DNA from: Schistosoma haematobium
Lineage: Eukaryota > Platyhelminthes > Trematoda > Strigeidida > Schistosomatidae
Assembly: GCF_000699445.3 (NCBI RefSeq)
Contig: NC_067196.1
Span: forward strand, 71,245,864 to 71,309,863
Reading direction: 5' to 3'
Length of the DNA stretch: 64,000 bases
In this document: piece by piece, positions 33,660 to 47,500 of the stretch
Layout of the letters: every line of letters starts with the position of its first letter
Numbering within the stretch: position 1 is the first letter of the stretch
Notes under the pieces: generated by a model
Database searches by the model: none
What the model was told of the DNA's origin: nothing
Seen by the model: the letters and a program-made list of their open reading frames with translations, nothing else
Program-made: the position numbers and the translations under genes

Positions 33660-33870
33660 AGTATATCCTAATTTAGAATCTTCAAGGCTAAAGGAAAAGA
33701 GGCAAACCGAAAAACATATTGAGCCGGGAATTGGAGACAGATATCAAAAGAATGAATAACACTTGAAGATAGCTGGAAAGAAGAGTCCAGGACAGAGTTG
33801 GTTGGAGAATTATGGTTGAAGGCCTATGCTCCATAAAGGATAACAGATGTGAGCAAGCAAGTATACATAG
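33660..33870 (+). mobile_element. RTE 3-prime end, forward
   Basis: GAATCTTCAAGGCTAAAGGA, GGACAGAGTTGGTTGGAGAA and a degenerate tail AGATGTGAGCAAGCAAG match the RTE C-terminus, diverged more than the other copies. Confidence 0.7.
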
Positions 33871-34554
33871 TGTCAGCAAAATACACATGAAATGGTTTTC
33901 TAAGTGAACTATACTGTATGGAAGTCAGCAGACTAATTATTCAAACTTCGTAGCCAAATAATGGATATCTGAGAAGTCAACGGACAGTTACAAACAGTCA
34001 TTATCATTTGTGTGGTCAAACGTATTCGTCTGAAAGGGCGAGCAATAAACTGATCCCATCAAATTATTAGTGTGACCTTTAAAGTTTAAGCATGCAATGA
34101 TGGCTGGTACGTCAACATTTTACATAATATAATCTAGTCAATAAACGGATGACGTGTGGCTAGTTTGGTGGTAGTAACTTTTTGAGATTGATAAATCATC
34201 TATTTTTCTGCTTATTTCCCAAATATGCTTTTGAGGACTTCATTAATTCAGCTGATCCATAGAAATATGATAACTTTTCCAAGTTATTCCGTCAGTCATA
34301 AACAATACAGGTTTTGGCACAGATGTAAGTACTTTCAATCCATCATATAGGTAATGAAAAAACTCATGGCACAGAATCTCGAATTCTCGCCTAGTGAGAC
34401 CCATTATTCGATCTGATACAGGATCTTAATCTTGAAAACTGCAATACATAGTTTGGAGAACAGTCTAGGAAAGCCATAGATAAAACTTTGCAAACACAAG
34501 CTATCTGTACTGATTAAACCTTACAATCGGTTCAAAACGTTCATACAGCAACTA

Positions 34555-34740
34555 ATGTGGAATTGGTTGGAGTTAGACATTAAAACCGTTGGATGCCGGC
34601 CGGCTTGGTGATTTGGAGGTTAAGCGCTCGCGCGCGAGACTGAAGGTTCTGAGTTCGAATCCCGCAAGCAGGATCGTGGGTGAGCACCATTGAGGAGTCC
34701 CATACTAGGACGAAACGTCCGTTCAGTGGTCTAGCTTTAG
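34555..34740 (+). mobile_element. tRNA-related SINE, forward
   Basis: TTGGAGGTTAAGCGCTCG (box A side), GTTCGAATCCCGCAAGCAGG (intact box B), then GGAGTCCCATACTAGGACGA. Same family as 14150-14415, with a better-preserved box B. The 3-prime body is shortened. Confidence 0.75.
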
Positions 34741-35382
34741 TTGACTCATGAACTCAACGATTAAATTAGTGTAGGATATGTTTAAAACCCACTGCTCGTA
34801 ATTCATCTTTTTGTCTGTGCAAGTCAATACTATTCAAAATACTGACTATCTTCTGGAAAAACCGTAGTGCTACCACATCTCAATGTAGTCGTCAGTAGAA
34901 CTTCTCCGCTAAGCTTTAATCTACTGATTTTAATCTAATCACCATCGATTCTGAATCTTCTGGGACAGTATGATAGTAAAAAACAGTTCGACCAGCTGGT
35001 AAATCTCGACTGTGTCATTACAATAGATAGACCGGACAACTCCATCAAGGTGACCATTGCAATCGAGTGAGTCACGTTTTGCAGGTTTTAATATAAATTC
35101 TAAAGGGTTATAAAAATAAGATCATAATTTACGTCGTAGGAACTCAAATGTAAGTCCTAGAATACACTTAATTACGATTGATTAGTTTATGGAGCTTGTA
35201 TAAAACGGTAGGTGGTTTGTACATTACTGCGCGCTTAATTCTAATTATAAAATTACATTCATGTATGTTCATAATCTTCGGATATCGGTTCATTCATCGC
35301 TATTAGAGTACGATTTGAACAAGTTTGGATATTGCTAGTGAGTAAATTATATTACAAAAATACTACTACTCGTCACACACTT

Positions 35383-35530
35383 TCATAAATTTCTAATGAT
35401 TTGCTTACGGTTTTCTTCATTAGCTTCGATACCGGTGAATAATAAATTCTGAATCCGTTGAACTTCGTCTTTGTTAGATGATCCATGAACTGCATTACGA
35501 AGAATATCTCTACCATAAATTGCACGAATA
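35383..35530 (-). CDS. NME8: NME8-like exon 11: end of third NDP kinase domain
   Basis: Begins IRAIYGRDILRNAVHGSSNK, with the NxxHGS motif that contains the phospho-accepting His of NDP kinases, and ends IIRNL before TGA (35385-35383). The domain ends without the usual FFP and E tail of single-domain kinases, as is common for the last domain in this family. Confidence 0.88.
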
Positions 35531-38500
35531 CTAGAAAGACAAATGCCATAGATTTTTTAATTCATGGAAGTTAAAAACAGACAAATAAAATACTTCCAAA
35601 CCTAAGAAATTCGAATAGAAAGTCTACAAAATTTAGCCATATGTCAGGTGAACAATACAGACGCAAAACTACAAACTATTCTTTTCAGGAATAAAATACG
35701 TGAAAATATTTCATACAAGCATTTTGATCTTCTCTCTATGAAATTTAACAGTCAAAAATAATTCAAATGATATTAAGTAAATTTATTATACACTTTCTGA
35801 GTGATTCATGATATATTTAGACTAAAGTCAATCTCTCTCAGCTTCACGAAACTAAATTTCAGAAGTTAGCTTACTTCTTATTAGTGGATGTACAACTGGA
35901 TCAGTTGTTGGTAAAAGGATCATCAACGCTAAATACAAATGCAACTTTGCTTTCATCTTATATTATTTAGATAATAAAATACATCTATTAGTCGATAGTT
36001 TACTTCTAAACGGTATTGATCCGTTTACTAAAGTGAGATTCTGGTCCATGTAGTATCAAAATCCAATAACGTTAGTATTTTCCAAATCACGTTACTGTAT
36101 CAGATAATGAAATTATTAACTTTTGCTCTGAGTTATAAACAGACATTAGAGCATCCTGGCTGATGCCCGTGATTAGTGATCAAATGCTTTGAGTTATATA
36201 ACATAAGTTCATTCACAGAAAAGTGGATGGGTCCGTTAATAATTGTCCCTGGAAGTTTTAAGATTATATTATCATATATCAATCACCGTAAATAAATTAA
36301 AGTCATAATGATACCTTTCTGATGATTCGTCAGATGCTTTGTTTGGATCTGTTGGTCCCATCAGTTGCCGCCAACCGGAAATTGCATTACTTCTCGTCAA
36401 AACCATGAACAAAGTTTGACCACTGTATTTAAAAGTAATCAACAGATAGCCTGGTTAAGAAAAGTGACCAAGAATAAAATAAAACAAGTTAATAAACTCT
36501 TTTAAAAGTCTTTTCGTAAACTTAGCAACGTTAGTTAGTTGACCAGTACTTTGAGACTACCATAGTCTTCTGTTGTTATTTTTAGAACAGCTTAATCTAA
36601 TGAATGAAAACTATTAAATTCTAAGCTTGGTCTATGGTTTTATCCTACGTATTAACCAAGTTCTGTGTGACATACTTCGATATCACTCAACTTTTCTCAG
36701 AAAAGAATTGACGTATTAACCTACAGATATAATTAGGCAAAAATAACAGCTGTTTACTACCCTTTTTGTAACTGATATTTACATTAGCTAGTACGGTCAC
36801 TGTGTAGGCATGCGAAGCACTAGATTGTCAGGTTATGAGCATCCTGGATAATTTTACTAATAACTTAGGTAACTTATGTAAATTTACTGACTTGGTTGTA
36901 CATAATATGTATTCCTTCGGACCTTACTACTTCGTCTAATTTATTGAACCAAAACGAATGGAGTAGATTATTATAATTGATATAGTAATGGTCAAGGAGC
37001 TTATTTCCAGGTTACTGAGTTAAAGCTCATCTGACATTACATGTAACCTTTTCATCATTCAGTAAGAGAAAGTTACTTAAGAAGGATCAAACTAATTTCC
37101 TTATATCGTATTAGGCGGATCATCTGGACAAGTAAATTAATTTATCACCAATAGTGAATATGTTAAATTGAATTAATTTGATAGCCTAGTCTATTTCTTT
37201 TAAAAAAGAGATTCACAGACCAAAGAAATATTTCTTTTTAATTGATTTCACATCTTAGCTCTACACTAATATGCATGTTTAGCAGTAATGATAAAAGCAA
37301 TGCCGATTACGTGGCACGGTGTTGGATAAAACCGTTACATGTAAAAATAATGACGAGTGATAAACGAAGTAATTAAAAAGTTGATAGGGAAATCATAATA
37401 TTTGTAGGTATAAATTAGTAAATAAATGAATTGTGATATACGATTAAGAAACTGATAAGGTCCGTGATACTTAATAAGAGTACTAATAAAATTTTGATAA
37501 GAATTTGAATGCTAATATTGGTTACGTAAGGATTATAAGAAGAATACCAAAGAGACAGACGAAATTTGATGATAGTAGAAAGAAGGAAGGTTTGATAATA
37601 AGTTATGTATAAATTGTTTTAGTATCAGCATTATAGATAATTGAGGTATAAGGGACAACTGTATCCTAAAAACTTAAAAGAGGACTTAATCCCCATACAC
37701 ACCATCTGACCAATGATACATTCTTCAAAACAGATCCCTAAAGTTCTTCAACGGATCAGTCAGGAACAATGTAGAACTTTGTACGTACGTACATCAGTTC
37801 GTGTTGCCACACCACATTAGTACAGAGATGCAGTTGTCGATTCAAATCCCGTAGTGGTAGAGGTAGTAAAATTATAAGCAGTAATCAGAAGGATTAGGGT
37901 TTGAAGATATTATTCAACGAGTATAATCCAGTGAAATAAATTCGGAGAGAGAAAAAAGGGATATGAAGAGTTCGAAATATTAGAATATGTGAGAACACAA
38001 AGAGTGGATGCACCTGAGCCATTGCAAACGATTTTGAGTCATGTCATTCAAGGTCTCTAACCATCGGTCGCTATCGTCTCGTGAATCCCAACCAGGTTAT
38101 TTCATGGATTTGTGCCATGTTTTGGTCTTCCCTTACCTCTTCCGAAAGAGTTCTGACCACGTGAAATTACTTGCTTACTAGTGGTTATATATAGATACTA
38201 TTAAAGGATATGGAAAGTGTACATCTGACATTCGGTTTTATCCAAGCATGGTGAAGTACTGTGTAAGGTAGCAGCAAATAATATGCCACGAGAACCACTT
38301 ATTTCATTTGGTACATGATTTAGACTGACTCGCTAGTCACCCTCAATTGCTTTTAGGAAACAACTGAAAACGAATATAAAACAGTTGGGTCAAAATGTAC
38401 AAAACATCTCATTAAGCAATATAGTACCTAATTTTAAGTTTATTATTATTACACCGATCTGCTAATTCTGTATGTCAGTCAAGGGGTTTTATTCCATTTT

Positions 38501-41500
38501 CCTTTCAACCAATATTTATATCGTTAACAACTAGGAAGAAGTGGACAGCTGTTTCGTTCTAATAAGAGACCATTTGAGACTTGAAAGTCATGGGCTTGAC
38601 CCCTAGTGAGATTGTGGGTATTTCGTTTCCCCTAAATCAATTTTTGATTTTTGCATAGGCTGTTTAGTCAAGTTTAAAAGAAGGTAAAAAAAAGCGTGAA
38701 CTGCATTTCAATTTTAATCACTGACAACTGTTATTGTACTAAGGCTGTGACAAATTCAAGCAGTATTTCCAATTTTCACAATGAAAATTACTTTTTTGAT
38801 AAATGATATGACGCACCTGACCATATGATTAACTAGATCATTGTAAAATGGTTGACCAGAGCAATTTTCATATAGTTTTCGAGCTATATCCTTAGTAAGA
38901 GTCGTTTCTTTACGTGCTGCCACGTGAAAACCAGCTGATTGAATCCTTTCAATAATTTCATCCCGATTAGCGTATGCATCGGGTTTAATCGCTGCAATTG
39001 TTTTTTCGACCGGGAAAAATACATTAATATCTTTCTCCACTTCATGATCGTTAACTGATCCATGTATAAGGTTGATTCCTTCACTTTTCCCACTGGTCAT
39101 TTTAGTCGGCGATTTCATGGTAAACTGGGCACGTAATGATCCAGGAGCTGTAGATTTGGCTTCACTAACACTTGCTGGCCCTAACATTTCTCTCCATTTA
39201 GCGACAGCATCCTATTTACAAATGAAATTTGAAATCGACTAAGTTGATATGAAAATGATTAATTCAAAATATGAAAAATAGAAGCATAATAATGTTTATA
39301 TAAGTTAATAAACCAAAAGAAAATAGAATGATCTATGCTTTCCAATTTATCATCGTAGATAAAAGAGTTAATAACAATGATGAGTTGAATTAAAATCTTA
39401 CTATAATGTAATTTATTTTAATACTCAAGTAAATCTGGAATAACATTTGCATTAAAAATTAATCTGTTATTAGCCTATTCTTCATGAACTTTTGACTTGA
39501 CATTACAAAGAGATAAATTCAATTAAATAAAGACCAGAGAAAAACAGTCCAAATTAATTTTAAAATCTTAAAATTGCTACTTAAAGATTATTATTGATAG
39601 GTTAGGAGTAATTTTAGTCGACTGATTCATATTCAAGTGTAACTTAACTTGAACTTCGATGATAACAACTTATCATTACCAATATGTAATACAGTGTTTT
39701 TAATAACTTCCAGAAATGCTTATTATACATCTTAAGCCTTGATTACATTTATTACATGGTAATAAGACAATAAAATCTTATTTCACTTACTGAACTGTTA
39801 CAATAATAACCAAACAGAGTTCATTAAATAACAAAAAACGGATCAGAAATACTATTGATTACTGAGTTATGGAGATATTAGATGATAAAATTTGGTTTTT
39901 GACTGCAAAACGTTATCAGTTAGTAAAAATATAACTTTTTAAAACTTTTTTAATAAATTTAAAATGGTTAACTGATATACAACAACAAAATGAACTATTC
40001 AGTGAGATTATTCAGATTATCTAGCAGAATAAATCAATAGAGTAAGTAGAGAAATTCTTTTCTTACCAGTTGACAACCTAAGGTATTGATATAATATTAA
40101 ATTGCTGCATATCGTGATCATAGAAACAAAACAAGAATTCTCCAGAACCTCATTATTTACTTATTTCACAACCTCCAGACAGACTCCAGCTGCTTGACAA
40201 GTGGGTTAGATTATTCTGTGATTCTAGAATTATCCACGGAGTAAATGTTCTAAGTGTTTCTTGTATCTATTTGTTATTTGCTCATAAGATTTTACTTGAC
40301 TGAATAGTCAGATAGTTTAGACAAGTGTAAGTTTACACTACCCTTTTATTCAATCTTAACTTCATACGTTTTATTCTTAATAACTATTGTGTGATTAGCC
40401 TTTGTTAGCACTATAAAAATTCTCATGACTGAGTTCATTTGATTATCTTAAAAATAATAATCTTACTTCTCTAGCTAATAATAAAGCCAAACATGGACCA
40501 CTGGACATTACAGTAGTTAATTCCCCAAAATATGGTTGTCCCATATGTTCCTTATAATATTCTTCTACTTGTTCTTTAGTCAGCTGTATAACTTTCTCCA
40601 GTGCTATGGTAAATCCAGCATTTTTAATTTGTTTTACTATTTCATCTTTATATAATTCATAAGCTTGTGGCCGTAATACTGCAACTGTTCGTTCGATTTC
40701 ATGTTTTCCAGTGTCATAAACTGTTTCTTCATATCCTTTACCAACTGATTGGGTACGTTTCACTGTAATAACTGGCGGCTCGTAACCTGGGTAGAAAAAC
40801 GCTAGTTCTCTGTTTATTTTAAGCGATTGTTTTGCCGAATACGTAAAGAAAGATGAAAGTACATATTGTTTAACTTAAATAACTAAATAAGAATAAACTT
40901 AAATAATAACGTTATTATTTTTATAGATATGAAGTAAGACTGAAACGACATTTTAGATTATGACTAGACATTGAATACATCAAATTTGATCGGCAAACGA
41001 CCAACTAACTCAAATAATGTTTCAAACGCTTAAAATTGTTATAATTTGTTCCAACGAATTAAAATGTAACTATAAATTATATTAGACTATTGGATATGAG
41101 TTATATAATGTCGTACGTGAGAAAGTATAGATATAAGCAACCAGATGTAGGTTGTTCATAAAAATATAAAAAGATTTCTAATTGTAATCTCTCACCCACC
41201 AGAAGCTTTACATTTTGGGATTAATCAATTAATGCACAAACCTATATTGAGCACATTATTTGGATAACTTCAGGATTCACATGACTAATTCTTGCACTAG
41301 TTAATAGTCTCTATGACATAACGAATGTTCCCAATATTCCTCTCTCATTCAAGTAATACTACGATAATACGTTAGTGCGATAATCAGACTAGTCACATTA
41401 TGTCAGAACCAGGATACACGACTCAGAATAAATAATCAGAGGACAGGTTAGACAATACTTTGTTACACACGATTACATGCAATCATTCTCAGCGAGTCCA

Positions 41501-44500
41501 GAATCGAAACCAATTCCATGAGGTGAAACCACATATTTTAATGGTCAGTAGGCTGTGTCTGTTTGTCCATGCTCAATGACCAATCATATTTTACCTTCAC
41601 TATTACATATCAGTGATCGTTTTTAATGTCGCTAGTGACATATGGTAGTTTTTCATTTACCAAATGAGAATGTAGAACCTAATACAAATTGATATTTTAC
41701 CATTTGAAACTGGAAATGCACACTTTATGTTGAGTATCACAGGAACGGTATGTAGAGGGAATGAGACAATATTTTTATCAGGAAGTAAAACTGCAGTCAA
41801 TAATATTTCTTACAGAACAGCTGATTATGTTATTTTGTGAACCATAATGTTGCCTGAAGTTTGTTAACTAAGGCATGAGCAATAAATATCAACCTATTTA
41901 TTGTCATAGTCCAAGTTAATTTGTATAAAATCGCTAAAATAAATTGATAAAGTCATTCTTATAGTTACTTAAGTCAGCAGCATGAAACTAGTAACTCTTT
42001 GGTTTATATTTTAAGCAATCATATGTTGAATCAAAGATATCATTAAAGCCCAACTTCGATTTAAAAAATCTCAGGCTGAAATACCTAAGGTTTGGAATGA
42101 AAACTTTAGAAGGAGAAAATAGCTATCACTTTCGTCAATAATTAATCATCCACCTTTATATCGAACTGTCTAACACAAACATATAATTTCCGTAATCATC
42201 CAGTTGACAGCTAAATCAACAAACCAAAGAGTTCAATCCTTATCAAGTTTAATAAGCGGAGAGAGTATATGGCAGGGATTAGAAAAGCGGAAAACGGGAT
42301 CAACAGAATCCATTCCTCACAAATGTTTCTGTAGACCAAAATTATGAAATCAAAACTCAGTTCTAAAGGAGATGAATTTATCGGCACAGGGTTGTGGAGA
42401 TTATTGAGTTTTGATTGAAATCATGAAACAAAAATGTCAGACCGCTATTAAAAACCTGTAAGCACTGGACGGCCATTTTTGTCCTAGTATGAGACTCCTC
42501 ATCAGTGTGTATACACGATGCCGAACCCAGGACCTTTGATCTTGAGCGAACGCCTAATTCCTGGACCACCGAGGCGGCGTCCAACGGTTTTAATGTCTAA
42601 CTACAACCAATCCACCATATTGTGCAACCGTCTTTCATATTCGAGTCCGGGATCATGGATGTGGGGGTCCCGTATTAGAACGATATGGCTGTCCAGCGCT
42701 TCCATTTCTTCGATGGTGGTCTGACATTGATTGGTTCACAATCTTACATAAAATACTCCTACTTTTTTCCAATTTAACCTAGGGCCTATCCTAGCAAATT
42801 AAAGTTTCTCATCAATTTTTGAGGTTATCTTAAGCAATTCCTAAATCGTATTCTAAACTGACCCCATAATTTGCAAATAAACGACAATGAACCTATATCT
42901 TTTGACAAAAGCATTTCTTTTTTTATCAAGAGTTAACTATTCAAAGAAACCACATATATTTGCATTGGCGGTGTGCACTTTTCAGAAGTCACTATTCAAC
43001 TAACTAACAAACTAGTATGTCTTACAACGTAACTTCTGTAAGACAGTCTTAAAATTACTGCAACGGACTCATCATCATTTTAATTGCATTGGGAAGGTGG
43101 CCCACTGATTGAAATGCAATTTGGACGATGGTGTTAGCAAAATATACATTCCGGCTACCCTCGCAGATAATTATCGACTTAATTTGCGCTAGTTAATAGC
43201 GGAATAAATGAGAAAAATACGAGGATGATTATTGGATACATATATCTCATACACTCATTAATCTAAACGGACAATCAGAGAAATGAAGAGGAAAAGGAGA
43301 TAGCAGAAGGTAAGTGTGCCAACCCCTTTTGACCAAGTATGACGCAAAATTTATGACCATACATAAACTAAAGACATGTAATAAATAAGATAAGCGAGTC
43401 ACATGCGCGGTTATACAAAAATTATTAAGATCAGTAAGCGAATAATTGCAATGTCAAAGTGTGACTCAAGATGAATAAATCAGTCTGTCTGTAAGTTAGA
43501 ATAGCCCATATTGACTTGACATAGTACTAGACACTCCAAGTTAACATAAAGGAATAACAAAATATTCCTACTGGAAGTTATTAAACTTTCATAAGGTGTT
43601 ATTAAATTGCCAGTATAATAACTTTCAACAGCTAACTAGACCTAATCAAAGGATATACCAATTTAACGGATTCAATAAATTATTTTCTGTCAGATAATCA
43701 TTTACTCAATGACTGCGAAGTAATATTTTACACTTTGTATTCGTCCCCAAGTTCATGGCGAATCAAATGCAGTTTCTATTTTCCCAACTTACTTCTACCT
43801 GATTTTTATTAATCGGTTAATAATTTCTCTTTAACTGTTTACAAAATCTGAGTTGAGTCAGACAGAAAACCTATCATGAGAATTCGCACATTTCAAAATT
43901 AATAAATGGCCCACAAAAACGCGTAGATCACCATAAAAGCAGCCTCAAGATTCATTGTCATCTAGTTTATGTTCATAAATACTTGAAAGATAAACTATAC
44001 GTAACCAGAAAATTAAAATCTAAAAACAGCCATTTATATATGATAATAAGTATTTAAATACTATACCTTGTAGCCTCTTCTTTAGAGCTTGATGCATGGA
44101 TCGCATTCTTGATTATTCCAGTACCATATTTTGCCCTTATCCTAAAAAAAATAAACGTTATTCACTAGTGTCAAGAATGAAGCCGCATTTTCCGACCAAG
44201 CACTTCGTAACAATTGCAGTGCATCTGGAATGTTCCTCAAAAAAGACTTTGTTATGGGATCTTGTTTTTAAAGAACTTTAATTGACTTCCCGCACTAATG
44301 TGATTTGGCCGAACGATAGTCATTCATTAAAGCAATTACAAATCTAATTTCAAATAACAGAACATCTTTATTAAGATACGGTTCACAGAAAAAGAACCGT
44401 ACTTAATACAACATAAACCAACTACCGGATAGGTAAAACATACTTCAAAATAATCATGATCAGAAGTTATCTAACCAAATGATACAATAAAATTAAGCCT

Positions 44501-47500
44501 ATCCAAACTAAATATTTTAATCCTAAACTAACCTTCCATTAAAATCAACTTTAATATTAAAAAATGATCGTGGTTAACAGTGAAATCCAAGATGCATATT
44601 TAGTCCTGCCTGTTACTCTTCAGTTAGATGTAACCGCATCTTGGAATTGACGTTTACTCTGAGACTGGAGGCAAATATTGTTCGCTTAAAACACCATCTA
44701 TTTTACACTAACTTGTATCACCATGACAATATTGGGTTATTCTGCACAGAATCTTCATTTGCCAGTCAATTTTAAGTCAGAAAATCAACATCAGGACAAT
44801 CTAAGTCATGTCATATTTAATTAAAATCAATCCTGTTATAGGATGTAATAACTTACATTTAATCAGTGGTTGAAAATGAATCATCACGACCAGGTGATCA
44901 GAACCAAATTTATTAAATAGGCTGTGCATATTTTAAATGTTATAAATAACAATAATTTGATTCGTTCAAACATCGCGTCTGGTCAATAAAATATAGAGGT
45001 TAGTTTTCTAAACACAAGTCATACGCAAGTTCAAAACCATCAGCTCGTTTTAGATTAAGAATAAGCACAAGTTTGATAGGTGATACTATCACTACAATAT
45101 GGAGGATAATTTATTGTGATGTGAATGAGCACCTGGACTGTATTGGAATATCAAAGCATCTGAATATATAGTTCTTTGGCATTATCATATACTATGGAAG
45201 TCAGAAATAGGCTTAAGTAATTAGTTTTCTGTTATATTACTTTAATTTATACTACTTGAGACTGTATAATTATTTTCGTTGAGGATTAAACATCAAGTAG
45301 ATATTATTCGTATTATCCTCGTTAAAAATTCTCACTATAAGTAACATATGGTGCTACACAAGCAAGCCTCACCCCAAACTGTATTTTGTTGGTTCTTTGG
45401 CACATATTCACGTAAACCTGATAAAAGCTTGAAAATCGTGACCAATTATTTATTTTTTTAAGAGACGTATTGTCTAATTGCAGTTATAGATCTTAAAAAT
45501 AACTAAGAAAATGATTCATAATGTTTCTGTCGGAAAATCCTATATGATTAAAAAGCAAGCATCAAAGTATTTCACGCTTGCAAAACGAAATACAAATCAG
45601 CCCCTATAACTGTAAGGCCGTAGGATATTTACAGAGAGGCATTGCCTTTAAATCAATAATTTTGAGTAAAATGTGAGGAGGAAGATGGTCTCTAAAAAAT
45701 AGTGGTATTCGTATGAAATAACAAGTGCGCTAAAACGTTTTGTGAACATAACCTTAATTGCAATACATTACTTTCACATGTGACCACGATATTCTTGCTA
45801 TCTTTGTGCACTTGTCCAGCTGTACTATTAGAAAAAAATTTGAACTCATCTAAGAGTCACCACTAGGAACATTATATGCAATGATACTACTTATTACATT
45901 AGTAAAAGATAAATCTCTTTTGTTTCTAAAGTACGGGGTTTAGTCTTAACAGTCAGTTTTCAAAGGAAGCACCTAGCGCGCCATTTAAGAAGGACAGTGG
46001 TATTGTTCCTCGCTGAGTAAATTTCATTGTTTTGATCGTTTATTACGTATCAAGACTACTGTTTTTCACTTTAACTGAATTTATTTCAGCTAAAGTATTC
46101 GACTAGAGTAACGTTTTTACCGTTCTCTCAATTAGTTTTGTCGTTGGTACTCTTGAGTACCTCATTTTCAATTGTATCTGTTAGTACTTTTGGTCCTAAC
46201 AATCTACAGTTCTTCACTTTTTGGTCATTGATTATTTTTTTGTTTCTGAGTATCATCGCATCTCGTTCCTTTTTGAAAAGGACTCCTTTTAAATAACCGG
46301 ACAGTGTAAAAAAGCAGTTGCCAACGTCCGGGTTGTCGTTATCCCGTTGAAAGCGGCATGCAGTGCGACGAGTGCAAAAGCTGGTACCACGAAGTTTGCA
46401 CGAACTTAGCACCTGAGGCTTTCAAACGGTTCAGTAAGAAGGGTTGCGTATGGCTTTGTCAACAGTGCTGTTCGGATGCAAACAGCCTGTTAACCGAGGC
46501 CATCTCACTGGTTGATGCTGCAAAGAAGTGTTTTAGCAAGCGTAGTCGGAACACGTCAAACAGCAATCGATCTGTCGACACACAAATCGGCATGAGGCAA
46601 ACTAAGGTTAGTTCGATAGTAGATGACTAACGCCGGTCAAAGAAGGAAAAGCAGTCTCCAAAGGGGCCTGCCTTAAACAAAAGCTCAAGGAAAGTAGGTT
46701 CTTCTGTTCCCCGTCTCCCAGATGGGATCCCACAGGAAACGCCTAGAAACCGCAATCGCAAGGCTCGATCGGTTTCAAGTAGTAAACATAACCTGACTCT
46801 CAGGTCGTCGACAACCCTCCAGAATCCAACACTAGGTTTGACGCAGCTGTTGTTGCTTCTCCCAGCACCATTGACGAGTGGGTACAGGTTGTAAGGAAGA
46901 AAAAATCAGCGATATAAAAGGTAATCCTACCCCGCGAAAGTAGTCGTAAAATCGAAAGCTGATCATAGCGACAGATCAGCTATTTTTCATAGAATCAAGG
47001 AGAGCGAGAGCTCTGAACCTAAAGCTCGTTTTGAGCATGACATTGTGCTGATTAAGCAGCTGCTTAATCAACTCATGCCTCAAAATATCACTGGGGTCAC
47101 CTTGCTAAAGGTGTACAGACTAGGGAGTCTAGCGGACTTGAAACCAAATCACTCCAGACTGCTTAAAGTAGTGTTCAACTCTTCGAACGAACGTGACCTA
47201 ATTTTACAGAATGGACACAAATTAAAGGGTTCAGGAGTCTTTATACGAAAGGACTTACCGTTGACAGACCGTGTAAAAAGACAGAAAGCCGAAAATGAAC
47301 TACAACTTTGGTTGGACGCTGGCGAAAAGGACATGAAAATTGTGAATTTTTGAGTTGTAGGACTTCAACAGAGAATGATGCCGAAGCCACTCTGGGTGAA
47401 GCACGAAGCCACTTAAATAGGCTTCGGATCTGTTACACTATTGCCCGAAGCTTAATTAATAAGCGATCGGAACTAGGTGTACAGATTGACTCTACAAAGC

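Noticed and set aside
41400..41600. Possible reversed tRNA-like segment
   Set aside because: The box B match is poor and no SINE body follows.
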